Source: Melioribacter roseus P3M-2 (lineage in GTDB: Bacteria > Bacteroidota > Ignavibacteria > Ignavibacteriales > Melioribacteraceae). Taken from it: a stretch of DNA of 64,000 nucleotides. The first letter of the stretch is position 1. Each line of letters starts with the position of its first letter. Both the position numbers and the translations under genes were made by a program. The stretch spans positions 1,550,001 to 1,614,000 of the forward strand of contig NC_018178.1 in the NCBI RefSeq assembly GCF_000279145.1, written 5' to 3'. A model generated the notes under the pieces. It saw nothing but the letters and a program-made list of their open reading frames with translations, searched no databases and was not told where the DNA came from. Below are positions 26,584-35,175 of this stretch, in pieces.

Positions 26584-28896
26584 ATGAAATTTCTTAATCA
26601 ATACAAAATATTTTCAGTAGCAGTTTTTCTGCTGCTTCTGCCTGCATTAGTTCGTGCGCAACTTGTTGATTATAGAATACACCAAAGGGGCATGCTGCAT
26701 GAGACTGTTTACAACGACGGAGTAATTGGAAGACCTTGGCAATACGGTAGCAGCGGAGAAAAACAAAGTTTGCCAAGTTTCGAGTGGCCCCCGTATTCAA
26801 AAACAATTATTAATGGAATTGAATACAGCGGTCAACATAATATTATTGGCGGAGGTATATATATAAGCGCAAATGAAGTCGGCAAGCCGGGATGGGAAAA
26901 TCGCATTTTCTCTTTTTGCGGCGGTATCGGGACGGGTAGCGGACCCGAATTGCCTGCCGGAAGGTGGAGCTTCCCTATCTCAATTGAAAAAATCGAGAAC
27001 TATCCACTATTGCCCGACGGCGAATTAAACCCCAATTATAATCCCGACGAAGCCGAAGAGATTATTATAGCAAAATGGGCTACAAATGTCGGAATTACTG
27101 TCACAAGAACTTCGCGTGCCTGGTCGTATCCCGATTATAATGATATGATAATTTACGAATATGAATTGGAATACACGGGAGACACCGACGGCAATCCCGC
27201 AACAATCGAAAGAACTGCTCCCCTGGTCGATGTTTTATTCCACGTTAATTACGGTTTTTCTCCTTCCATGCTCGGTTACCAACGGAATTACGGCGAATGG
27301 AAATACGAACAAGGTATGTATAGACAGGACAATCGAAGCAGTTTCGATCCCGACTACTGGCTGACGTTTATGCAAACAGTTCATACCGGAGCGGCAGACG
27401 CAAAAGACGAGTATATGGCGTTTAAACCGGAACCAGACGAGGAATTATTTAAATATTTCGCAGAAACGGGTGTAAACGGAGGCGGACTGTTAAGTCCTCA
27501 GGCGCCTGGATATTGCTGGCTCTACTGGGACACTGATCATTTTGCCGTTGTTGACCCTGTCAATCCGGAAAGAAATGAATCGGAATATGCAAACTATATG
27601 CTCAAAGACAGTAAAGGAAGATATTTTGAAACAGATGAAAACGGGTATATACTACAACCGTGGAATATGAAAACAGAAAGCGGAAATACACGTATCGAGA
27701 AAATGGAAGACAGAGCTACAACTATGGACGAAAGATGGTGGACAGTATATGGCGAACTTGGAGCGCCGGAAGGATTTCCTTCCGACGAAGGGCGATTTGT
27801 TCTGCCTAAGGGAAGACAATGGCTTGGAAGAGCTCGTTATGAATGGGATGAAAGCTACAACGGAGTTCAGATTATTAATGGGTTCGGACCATACAAGATG
27901 AAATTGGGAGATAAACTTGAATTTGCCTATGCGGAAGTGGTCGGCTATGGAGGTACGGAAGGCAAAATTATTTGCGGCGGACAAACGAGCACTCAATTTT
28001 TCCCCATCAGATCTATGGACAGAAAAGTTGTTGTAAACGGGAAAGTTTACACAGAGCATTATTTACAGGATTATGGATATCCGGATTATATCGACTCGGA
28101 TATTATAAGCGTTAATCAAGTTGCTCATAAAGCTTGGGAAGCGTATTTGGGGCAGCAAATTCCATACGACCCTGATAGAAAAGGACCGGCGGGCGGCATG
28201 CTGTTTCCCGAAGACAATCCCAAACCGTCGCTAAATTCAGCTAAGTACAAAATCCCGATTCCAGTACCTGCTCCGGTGATTAAAGTAGAAAACACACCTC
28301 AAGCGACTGTCAAAATTACCTGGAAAAGGTCTGTGGAAAACTTCTCGGCGCCCCGTATGACAGGCAAGTTGAGCAAGTTCTATGTATGGAGAAGCAATGC
28401 CGGTATGGGTCCGTGGAAATTATTAGGGGAAGTCCAGTTAGGCAATGTAAATGAAGAAGGATTGTATGAATTTATCGATAACGACGAAACATACAAGTTG
28501 GGCGAAACAAAATACTATAGCGTAACTTCGGTTGACGATAAAGGCAATCAAAGCGGCAGAACAAATATAACCCCGCATGTTAAAAATGTACGCAGCGTCG
28601 ATAAAATGGATAAGGTATATGCAGTTCCTAACCCGTTTATTGTAAAGTCGGGTTTCGAAGGACACGGACAGGATAATGCTATCGGGTTTTACGGACTCCC
28701 TGAAAAATGCACCATTAGAATTTATTCCTATGCCGGACAATTGGTAGAAACAATAGAGCACGATTCCCCGGTTTATTCTACAGCCTGGTTCCAGGTAACC
28801 AGAAATAATCAAGATATAGCTTCGGGTATCTATTTTTATGTCATTACTACTCCATCAGGCGAAACAGCAACTGGTAAATTAGTTATTGTAAAATAA
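26584..28896 (+). CDS. Large secreted protein with FN3-like and T9SS C-terminal domains
   Basis: 770 residues. Signal peptide ending LVRAQ, a long beta-rich body of unknown family (no CAZy-like motif seen), a fibronectin-III-like segment near residues 560-680 (ATVKITWKRSVENF, KYYSVTSVDDKGNQSG) and a T9SS-type C-terminal domain (VYAVPNPFIVKSGF, CTIRIYSYAGQLVETI, SGIYFYVITTPSGETATGKL). Probably exported by the type IX system and held on the cell surface. Position right after the receptor suggests a glycan-binding partner taking the place of SusD; that is inference. Confidence 0.75.
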   Translation: MKFLNQYKIFSVAVFLLLLPALVRAQLVDYRIHQRGMLHETVYNDGVIGRPWQYGSSGEKQSLPSFEWPPYSKTIINGIEYSGQHNIIGGGIYISANEVGKPGWENRIFSFCGGIGTGSGPELPAGRWSFPISIEKIENYPLLPDGELNPNYNPDEAEEIIIAKWATNVGITVTRTSRAWSYPDYNDMIIYEYELEYTGDTDGNPATIERTAPLVDVLFHVNYGFSPSMLGYQRNYGEWKYEQGMYRQDNRSSFDPDYWLTFMQTVHTGAADAKDEYMAFKPEPDEELFKYFAETGVNGGGLLSPQAPGYCWLYWDTDHFAVVDPVNPERNESEYANYMLKDSKGRYFETDENGYILQPWNMKTESGNTRIEKMEDRATTMDERWWTVYGELGAPEGFPSDEGRFVLPKGRQWLGRARYEWDESYNGVQIINGFGPYKMKLGDKLEFAYAEVVGYGGTEGKIICGGQTSTQFFPIRSMDRKVVVNGKVYTEHYLQDYGYPDYIDSDIISVNQVAHKAWEAYLGQQIPYDPDRKGPAGGMLFPEDNPKPSLNSAKYKIPIPVPAPVIKVENTPQATVKITWKRSVENFSAPRMTGKLSKFYVWRSNAGMGPWKLLGEVQLGNVNEEGLYEFIDNDETYKLGETKYYSVTSVDDKGNQSGRTNITPHVKNVRSVDKMDKVYAVPNPFIVKSGFEGHGQDNAIGFYGLPEKCTIRIYSYAGQLVETIEHDSPVYSTAWFQVTRNNQDIASGIYFYVITTPSGETATGKLVIVK

Positions 28897-28920
28897 TTAG
28901 AAAAAATTAAGGTATTAGTC

Positions 28921-29904
28921 ATGAGAATAGTCTTAATTAATTTGCTGATGATTATTATAATCCCGCTGTCAACTATTTACAGTCAGAGCATCGGCATTGA
29001 CAAAGTGGGAACAACCTCGTTTCAATTCTTAAAGGTCATACCGGAAGCGAGAATTACCGGAATGGGGGATGCCGGCGTAAGTATAGCTGATAATTCGGAT
29101 GCGGTATTCTGGAACCCTGCGAATCTGATATATATAAATGGCTTTAGCAGTTCGTTTTCTGTGGTTGACTGGTTCCTGGATGTTAAACAATTTTCTTTTT
29201 CGGCTGCATATAACTTGAACGATTTTGGCACCATCGGATTCCATGCCATGGTAAACGACATCGGAACTATTGAAGTGACAAGAGTAAGTAGCTTGTATCG
29301 CGATGAACAGGGCAATTTCAATCCGGGTATCACTGGAGAAACTATCAGACCAAATTCCCAGGTTTACGGGCTGTCGTTTGCAAAAAGTCTGACCGATAAA
29401 TTTTCTTTCGGTCTGACAGCAAAATATGCTTACGAAAATCTCGTTGTAAAAAGCACGGGCGCTTTGATGTTTGACGGCGGAGTTTTGTACAATACGGGTT
29501 TTAAGTCAATAATAGTTGCCGCGTCTCTGAGAAATTTTGGTCCTGAAGTAAAATATTATGATAAATCGTATCCCCTCCCGCAAACTTTTGCAATTGGAAT
29601 ATCTACATACATGGTATCGGACAGTCAGCCGTTTTTAGCAAGCTCTTCGGATCACGCTTTTTTAGTTGCTGCTAATTTATCTCAGCCAAGAGATTACAGC
29701 CAGCAATATCAAGTGGGGTTTGAATATTCTTTCAGAAAAATATTCTTTCTGCGGGGAGGCTACAAATTTAATTATGACGAAGAAGGCATATCCGTTGGAC
29801 TGGGACTGAATTATAGCGGCTATAAAATAGATTATTCATTTAACGACTACGGCGATTTCCTGGGAGATGTTCATCGGTTTACTATTAGCTTCAGTACAAA
29901 TTAA
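28921..29904 (+). CDS. PorV/PorQ-family outer-membrane protein
   Basis: 327 residues: signal peptide, then TSFQFLKVIPEARITGMGDA and DNSDAVFWNPANLI, the signature of the PorV/PorQ (UPF0164, FadL-like barrel) family, with a repeated barrel pattern to FTISFSTN. PorV shuttles T9SS cargo to the attachment complex; locus-encoded homologues may act as dedicated adaptors. Here it follows the T9SS-tagged 770-residue protein, consistent with that. Gap of 24 bp on each side. Confidence 0.85.
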   Translation: MRIVLINLLMIIIIPLSTIYSQSIGIDKVGTTSFQFLKVIPEARITGMGDAGVSIADNSDAVFWNPANLIYINGFSSSFSVVDWFLDVKQFSFSAAYNLNDFGTIGFHAMVNDIGTIEVTRVSSLYRDEQGNFNPGITGETIRPNSQVYGLSFAKSLTDKFSFGLTAKYAYENLVVKSTGALMFDGGVLYNTGFKSIIVAASLRNFGPEVKYYDKSYPLPQTFAIGISTYMVSDSQPFLASSSDHAFLVAANLSQPRDYSQQYQVGFEYSFRKIFFLRGGYKFNYDEEGISVGLGLNYSGYKIDYSFNDYGDFLGDVHRFTISFSTN

Positions 29905-29930
29905 AGGCTTATTCAAAAAGGAGTTTAAAA

Positions 29931-31445
29931 ATGTCAAAATTATTTGTAAGAAAATTATTGATGCTAATCTTCTTAATGTTTTTGCTGCCGACATTGTTTG
30001 CTCAGCATAGAGGGGATAATATCTACTTCCAGGGATTGAATGATATTACAAATTTGAGCAGCGTTAAATTAATAGCGCTGGGAGGAACGGGCGTAGGCGG
30101 CACAAGCGACATCAACTCGTTATATACGAACCCTGCAGGTTTGTCTGGCTCCAGTAAATTTCAGATATATATTGGAATTGGCAACTTCGAAAGCAAGTGG
30201 TGGGAAAACCAGGATTACCGTCCGAATCGTCAGTTTGTAACCTTGCCATTCTATCTCGACGGAATGTACGTGCCAAATCCGGAAAACAATGGGGAATGGG
30301 ATAATAAAGCTTTCTTTAATGATTCGTCCTACATCGTTTCTGAACCCAAAATCGGTCCTGATCCGTATAGCCAGGACGCTGCGGACTGGGTTGAAAGTAA
30401 AGACGAATGGGCGTTAAAGAACATTGCCGTTGCAGTTCCATTTAATTTTGCATCGTACAATTTTGTATTCGCAGCCTCCTATAACAGGAATAATGTTTGG
30501 GATTACGACAGAAACCAAACCTACTTGGATCCGCATATCGGATATACTGGATACGGGTATCTGCCTGAAAGAGTTACGTCCGCCGACGATAGCATTAGAA
30601 TTAATTGGTACGACTATCAAAGAAAACGATTCGGAGAAGTTACTCAGTATAGATTCGCATTATCTTCAAGAATCAACGACTGGATTAAGGTTGGTCTTAG
30701 CGCAACCGTTTTATCAGGTGAAACCGATGATTTTTTGTCGTTGAACAAAGTAGGTTATTTCGATTTGATGGGAGGCGCAAACAAATTTAAGTTTTCTTAC
30801 GATACATTAAATAACGTTAATTCGGGCGTTTCGGAATTTAATTCTTTTAATGTTACTCTCGGCGTTATTTTCACGTTTCGTAAACTCGATGTGGGTTTGA
30901 AATTCGACATACCTTCCTCGATTACGAGAAAATATTCATATGAGAACGAAATTTATAATGCGGACATAAACAACAAAACAAAAACCCGAGTAGAAGGCGA
31001 AGACGAAATTGATATCCCGTTGAACTTTGCAGTGGGTATTTCCTATCGTCCTGTAGAGCAGTTCAGACTGGCTATAGATTACGAGTTGAATCCTTATTCC
31101 GAATCTAAATTTGCGCTTGCAGCGCAGGATACCGCATTTAGTGGCATCCCGGATTCGTATTCGCTAAGATTTGGAATAGAGTATCAACTACTTGACTTCG
31201 TTGAATTGTTAGCCGGTTACAACACTTATTCGGAGCTATTTATTCCGGATGGAGCGCCGGATAAAAAATACGGACCCAACTCGAACGCTTATTCCTTTGG
31301 TCTGGGCGTCTCTATTCCTTATGGCAAAATTAATATTACTTACGCTTACAGTATTCTGAAATATTACGATTCCTACTTCAGCAATACAAATTATCAGGTA
31401 AGAAGAAATCAACAAATATTATTGGGGTACACTTTAGTATTCTAA
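29931..31445 (+). CDS. FadL/OmpP1-like outer-membrane barrel protein
   Basis: 504 residues with signal peptide (ending LPTLFAQ) and the FadL/PorV-like start VKLIALGGTGVGGTSDINSL, YTNPAGLSGSSKF; the barrel alternates aromatic strands and ends ILLGYTLVF. Larger than the preceding PorV-like protein and with a domain inserted around residues 85-150. FadL-type barrels transport hydrophobic or aromatic molecules; in this locus its job is unknown. Fourth gene of the outer-membrane module. Confidence 0.8.
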   Translation: MSKLFVRKLLMLIFLMFLLPTLFAQHRGDNIYFQGLNDITNLSSVKLIALGGTGVGGTSDINSLYTNPAGLSGSSKFQIYIGIGNFESKWWENQDYRPNRQFVTLPFYLDGMYVPNPENNGEWDNKAFFNDSSYIVSEPKIGPDPYSQDAADWVESKDEWALKNIAVAVPFNFASYNFVFAASYNRNNVWDYDRNQTYLDPHIGYTGYGYLPERVTSADDSIRINWYDYQRKRFGEVTQYRFALSSRINDWIKVGLSATVLSGETDDFLSLNKVGYFDLMGGANKFKFSYDTLNNVNSGVSEFNSFNVTLGVIFTFRKLDVGLKFDIPSSITRKYSYENEIYNADINNKTKTRVEGEDEIDIPLNFAVGISYRPVEQFRLAIDYELNPYSESKFALAAQDTAFSGIPDSYSLRFGIEYQLLDFVELLAGYNTYSELFIPDGAPDKKYGPNSNAYSFGLGVSIPYGKINITYAYSILKYYDSYFSNTNYQVRRNQQILLGYTLVF

Positions 31446-31475
31446 TATTTATTAATCAATAAAAAGGAGTAAGCT

Positions 31476-32885
31476 ATGAAGAAGCATTTTTATTATTTGG
31501 TTGTTACACTTATTTCCTTCGCCAATATAGTATTAGGACAGGCAATAGAAGTAAAAGTAAGCGACGGATTGAATAACGCGCTTGCTTTTGTCAATACAGG
31601 CGCCGCTAATGAAATTATATTGGTCGACGATGGGGGGCTTTATATCACTAATCCGACAACTATCGAAACACCCGTTAAAATTAGAGCTAAAGAAGGGTTG
31701 CAAAACCCTCCCGTTGTGGTAATAAAAGGCTGTCAAGCATTGCCGTTTTTCAAAATTAAAAATGATTTCGAGATAGAAGGAATCATATTTGACGGTTATG
31801 ATTCGAATGCAGGCACATACGACTCAATTCAGTATGTCTTCCAGGTTCAGGCTATGGCAGGCGGCGTTAATGAAAAACCAAAAGTTACAATTAAAGACTG
31901 TATTGTAAGAAATATATACAAGTACGGTGACCCGGAAACGAGCACAGACGGTACAATCTTAGACTTTGCTAAGGGCGCGCGCGCAGGCGATGTATTAATT
32001 GAAAATACTACGTTTATGAATACAGGCGACGAAGCGCTTAGAGCAATCAATACGCACAAAGATCCTGTGCCGCTTGAAGGAAAATTTGCGGAAACATTTA
32101 CAGTAAGAAATTGCACCTTTCATAATATCAGAGGAAGCGCTATAAAAATTGAAGACGACGGCGACTCAACAAATGTCGACACACAGGTATTAATCGATCA
32201 TTGTACATTTAATAAGAGTCAAAGAAGAGTTATTTGGCATCGCGACCTTTCAAATTCGATTATAAGAAATTTATTGATAACGAATTTGATTCAAGGTAAC
32301 GATCAACTTGGCTATATTATTACTGTCCAGAGAGAAGGTACGATAGTATCGCATATAGATACATTTAACGTTTCAATACCAAACTACACTAACGGATTTT
32401 TAGCTGAAACTCCAGCGTCATGGTCGGGAGCGCAACGCACAGCTACAATCGACGAATCGACTATTTATAATTACGATCCAATGTATAAAGATCCGGATAA
32501 TGCCGATTTCACATTAGATCCTAATTCGCCGGTTCGTACACTTGCTTCCGACGGAAAAGCATTGGGCGACTTAAGGTGGGCTGGAGATGTTGTCAGTGTT
32601 GAAGAAAATGGCGTAACTCCTACTAGTTTTGAACTAAAACAAAATTTCCCAAACCCCTTTAACCCTTCAACCGTAATAGAATTTACAGTTCCCAAAGCTG
32701 GAGCTTATACACTCAAAGTATATAACGTACTTGGACAGGAAGTAGCTACTTTGATAAATAGAAACTTGGCTGCTGGTACGCATACTACAATCTTTAACGC
32801 AAAGAATTTACCATCTGGATTGTATCTCTATAAACTTTCTGGTGAAAACATAAATCTTATTAGAAAAATGATGTTGATGAAATAA
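31476..32885 (+). CDS. Secreted right-handed beta-helix protein with T9SS tag (PL6-like)
   Basis: 469 residues: signal peptide, a parallel beta-helix (KVTIKDCIVRNIYKYG, VLIENTTFMNTGDEALRAI, FTVRNCTFHNIRGSAIKIED, VLIDHCTFNKSQRRVI), a short tail ADFTLDPNSPVRT and a textbook T9SS C-terminal domain (NFPNPFNPSTVIEF, LKVYNVLGQEVATL, SGLYLYKL). The helix repeats resemble chondroitinase-B/PL6-like and DUF4957/DUF5123 proteins. I do not find the PL6 Lys...LRHG catalytic pair, so it may bind or epimerise alginate rather than cleave it, or be a divergent lyase. Surface-exposed. Confidence 0.78.
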   Translation: MKKHFYYLVVTLISFANIVLGQAIEVKVSDGLNNALAFVNTGAANEIILVDDGGLYITNPTTIETPVKIRAKEGLQNPPVVVIKGCQALPFFKIKNDFEIEGIIFDGYDSNAGTYDSIQYVFQVQAMAGGVNEKPKVTIKDCIVRNIYKYGDPETSTDGTILDFAKGARAGDVLIENTTFMNTGDEALRAINTHKDPVPLEGKFAETFTVRNCTFHNIRGSAIKIEDDGDSTNVDTQVLIDHCTFNKSQRRVIWHRDLSNSIIRNLLITNLIQGNDQLGYIITVQREGTIVSHIDTFNVSIPNYTNGFLAETPASWSGAQRTATIDESTIYNYDPMYKDPDNADFTLDPNSPVRTLASDGKALGDLRWAGDVVSVEENGVTPTSFELKQNFPNPFNPSTVIEFTVPKAGAYTLKVYNVLGQEVATLINRNLAAGTHTTIFNAKNLPSGLYLYKLSGENINLIRKMMLMK

Positions 32886-32919
32886 AGCCTTTTCGTGTTG
32901 CCTCCACATTACGAATAGC

Positions 32920-32948
32920 GAGTCGGGGAATAACTAATTCTCCGACTC
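32920..32948 (+). terminator. Intra-operon hairpin (terminator or processing site)
   Basis: gagtcggggaa (32920-32930) pairs with ttctccgactc (32938-32948), 7-nt loop, followed by a weak ctaaaatttt. It sits in the 84-bp gap between the T9SS beta-helix gene and the PL6 lyase gene. May reduce read-through within the operon. Confidence 0.5.
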
Positions 32949-32969
32949 CTAAAATTTTAGGGTGAACTA

Positions 32970-35162
32970 ATGAATAAATCTTACAAAATATTAATAACTA
33001 TCATTGTTGCAGTGCATTTTTTCCTTAATAATATATTTGCCACTACATACGAAGCGAAGAATGCTTCCGAGATTGCAAACTTCACTAAAATTGCAGCTCC
33101 TGGCGACACTATTATTATGAAAAATGGAATCTGGACTAACCAAACGATAGTGTTTACAGGGAACGGTACAGAGGAAGCCAATATTGTGTTAAAAGCCGAG
33201 ACGCCAGGCGGAGTTATTCTTAACGGTAATTCTACCTTGAGAATTGCAGGGAAATATTTGACTGTAGACGGCTTGTGGTTTTATAAAGGTTATAGTTCAA
33301 GCGGAGCGGTTGTTGAGTTTCGTAATGGCAGCGTTAATGCATATCATTGCAGATTAACGAATACTGCAATTGAAGATTATAATCCGGCTAATAAAAATAC
33401 CGATTATAAATGGGTCTCCATTTACGGTCAAAATAACAGAGTAGACCACTGTTATTTTAAGGGGAAAGAGCACTCAGGTACAACTTTGGTGGTTTGGGTT
33501 AGTAAAAATACGTCTCCTAATTACCATCTTATAGATCACAATTATTTTGGTTACAGGCCTGAACTTGGCTATAACGGAGGCGAAACAATACGTGTGGGCG
33601 ATAGCGAAAATTCGATTTATAATTCTTCCACAACCGTTGAGTATAATTATTTTGAAAGATGTAATGGTGAAACCGAGATTATATCGAACAAAAGTGATTA
33701 CAATATCTACAGATATAACACTTTTTACGAATGCGACGGACAGCTTACTCTTAGACACGGCGACAATTGCGAGGTGTACGGAAATTATTTTTTCGGCAAT
33801 AATAAACCAGGAACCGGAGGGGTAAGAATTATTGGAGCAGGGCACAAAGTTTATAATAATTATTTCCAGGATTTGGCAGGCGAAGTAAGCGATTGGCACG
33901 GCGCGATTGTAATGATGAATGGCATTGAAAATTCACCTTTGAACGGATACTTCCAGGTAGACAGCGCTACGGTAGCGTTTAATACTATTGTTAATTGCAA
34001 AAATGGATTCGTAATCGGACTCAAAAAGTCTAGTGATCCCGATCAGATATTGCCGCCTAAAAATTCTGTCTTTGCAAATAATGTAATTTATAATACTACG
34101 AATTTACTTACTTATGTAACTGAGCCTATTAATTTTATATATCAAAACAACTACGTGTGGGGCGGCAATTATACGACTGTTGCCGAAGGTTTTGTTGAGG
34201 CCGATCCGTTAATGGTCATGGGAGCGGATAATCTTTGGCGTCCTCAATTTAACAGTCCATTGATTAATTCTGCTGAAGGCGATTACTATTTTGTAATAGA
34301 CGATATAGATGGACAAGTTAGAGATTCTTTGAAAGATGTCGGCGCCGACGAATATTCAGTTGCAGAAATTATACGGACTCCCGTTACTCCCGAATCGTCA
34401 GGGCCTACTTGGCTATCGAATAACAACGATGTAGTAGTCTTAACGGTAACTCAAACCGGGACAGGCGAAGTAATATTAGAACCCGCAGGCGGAGTTTATA
34501 AAAAAGGAACAAACGTTACTTTAACCGCAATTCCGGCAACTAATTCTTCTTTTATTAATTGGACGGGGGACACCGTAACCACCGAAAATCCGATCACAAT
34601 ACTGATGAATTCCGATAAGAATATTACGGCAAATTTTAAAGACCCGAAAGTATATAAACTAGCGATATGGAAAAACGGCGAAGGCGATGTAATCCTGTCA
34701 CCGGAGGGCGGAAGTTACATTGAAGGCACTAAAGTAATTATTACGGCTGTTCCGGCTGAAGGATGGGCGTTCGAATCCTGGAGTAACGCCTTAACTGGCA
34801 ACTCCAATCCGGACACGGTACTTATGGATGCAGACAAGCTTGTTATAGCAAATTTCAACAAATTAACAGATGTTTATGAAAAGGCGGTTCCGACAGAATA
34901 CAATCTTCAACAAAATTACCCGAATCCATTTAATCCTTCCACGGTTATTGAATACTCTATACCGGAACCAACTTTTGTCAAAATTTTAGTTTACAATGAG
35001 TTGGGACAACTAATAGACGTGCTGGTTAATGAATATAAAAGAGCGGGTAAATATCAGTTAAAGTACAATCTTGAAGGGAAAAATTTCAGTTCGGGAAGAT
35101 TATTCTATCGCATCGAAACAGATAAGTACTCAGAAACAAAATGTATGTTAATAATAAAATAA
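32970..35162 (+). CDS. PL6 alginate lyase, secreted by T9SS
   Basis: 730 residues. Signal peptide to about 24, then a PL6 (chondroitinase-B-like) beta-helix with the catalytic pair Lys241 (ISNKSDYNIYRYNTF) and Arg262 (LTLRHGD), the same 21-residue spacing as characterised PL6 enzymes. Metal and substrate-site motifs NGGETIRVGDS and CNGETEI are present. After residue 470 come two InlB-type beta-grasp repeats (LEPAGGVYKKGTNVTLTAIP; LSPEGGSYIEGTKVIITAVP), then a T9SS tag (NYPNPFNPSTVIEYSIP). Endo- or exolytic beta-elimination of alginate outside the cell. One of two PL6 genes in the locus. Confidence 0.93.
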   Translation: MNKSYKILITIIVAVHFFLNNIFATTYEAKNASEIANFTKIAAPGDTIIMKNGIWTNQTIVFTGNGTEEANIVLKAETPGGVILNGNSTLRIAGKYLTVDGLWFYKGYSSSGAVVEFRNGSVNAYHCRLTNTAIEDYNPANKNTDYKWVSIYGQNNRVDHCYFKGKEHSGTTLVVWVSKNTSPNYHLIDHNYFGYRPELGYNGGETIRVGDSENSIYNSSTTVEYNYFERCNGETEIISNKSDYNIYRYNTFYECDGQLTLRHGDNCEVYGNYFFGNNKPGTGGVRIIGAGHKVYNNYFQDLAGEVSDWHGAIVMMNGIENSPLNGYFQVDSATVAFNTIVNCKNGFVIGLKKSSDPDQILPPKNSVFANNVIYNTTNLLTYVTEPINFIYQNNYVWGGNYTTVAEGFVEADPLMVMGADNLWRPQFNSPLINSAEGDYYFVIDDIDGQVRDSLKDVGADEYSVAEIIRTPVTPESSGPTWLSNNNDVVVLTVTQTGTGEVILEPAGGVYKKGTNVTLTAIPATNSSFINWTGDTVTTENPITILMNSDKNITANFKDPKVYKLAIWKNGEGDVILSPEGGSYIEGTKVIITAVPAEGWAFESWSNALTGNSNPDTVLMDADKLVIANFNKLTDVYEKAVPTEYNLQQNYPNPFNPSTVIEYSIPEPTFVKILVYNELGQLIDVLVNEYKRAGKYQLKYNLEGKNFSSGRLFYRIETDKYSETKCMLIIK

Positions 35163-35175
35163 TACCTAAAAAATA

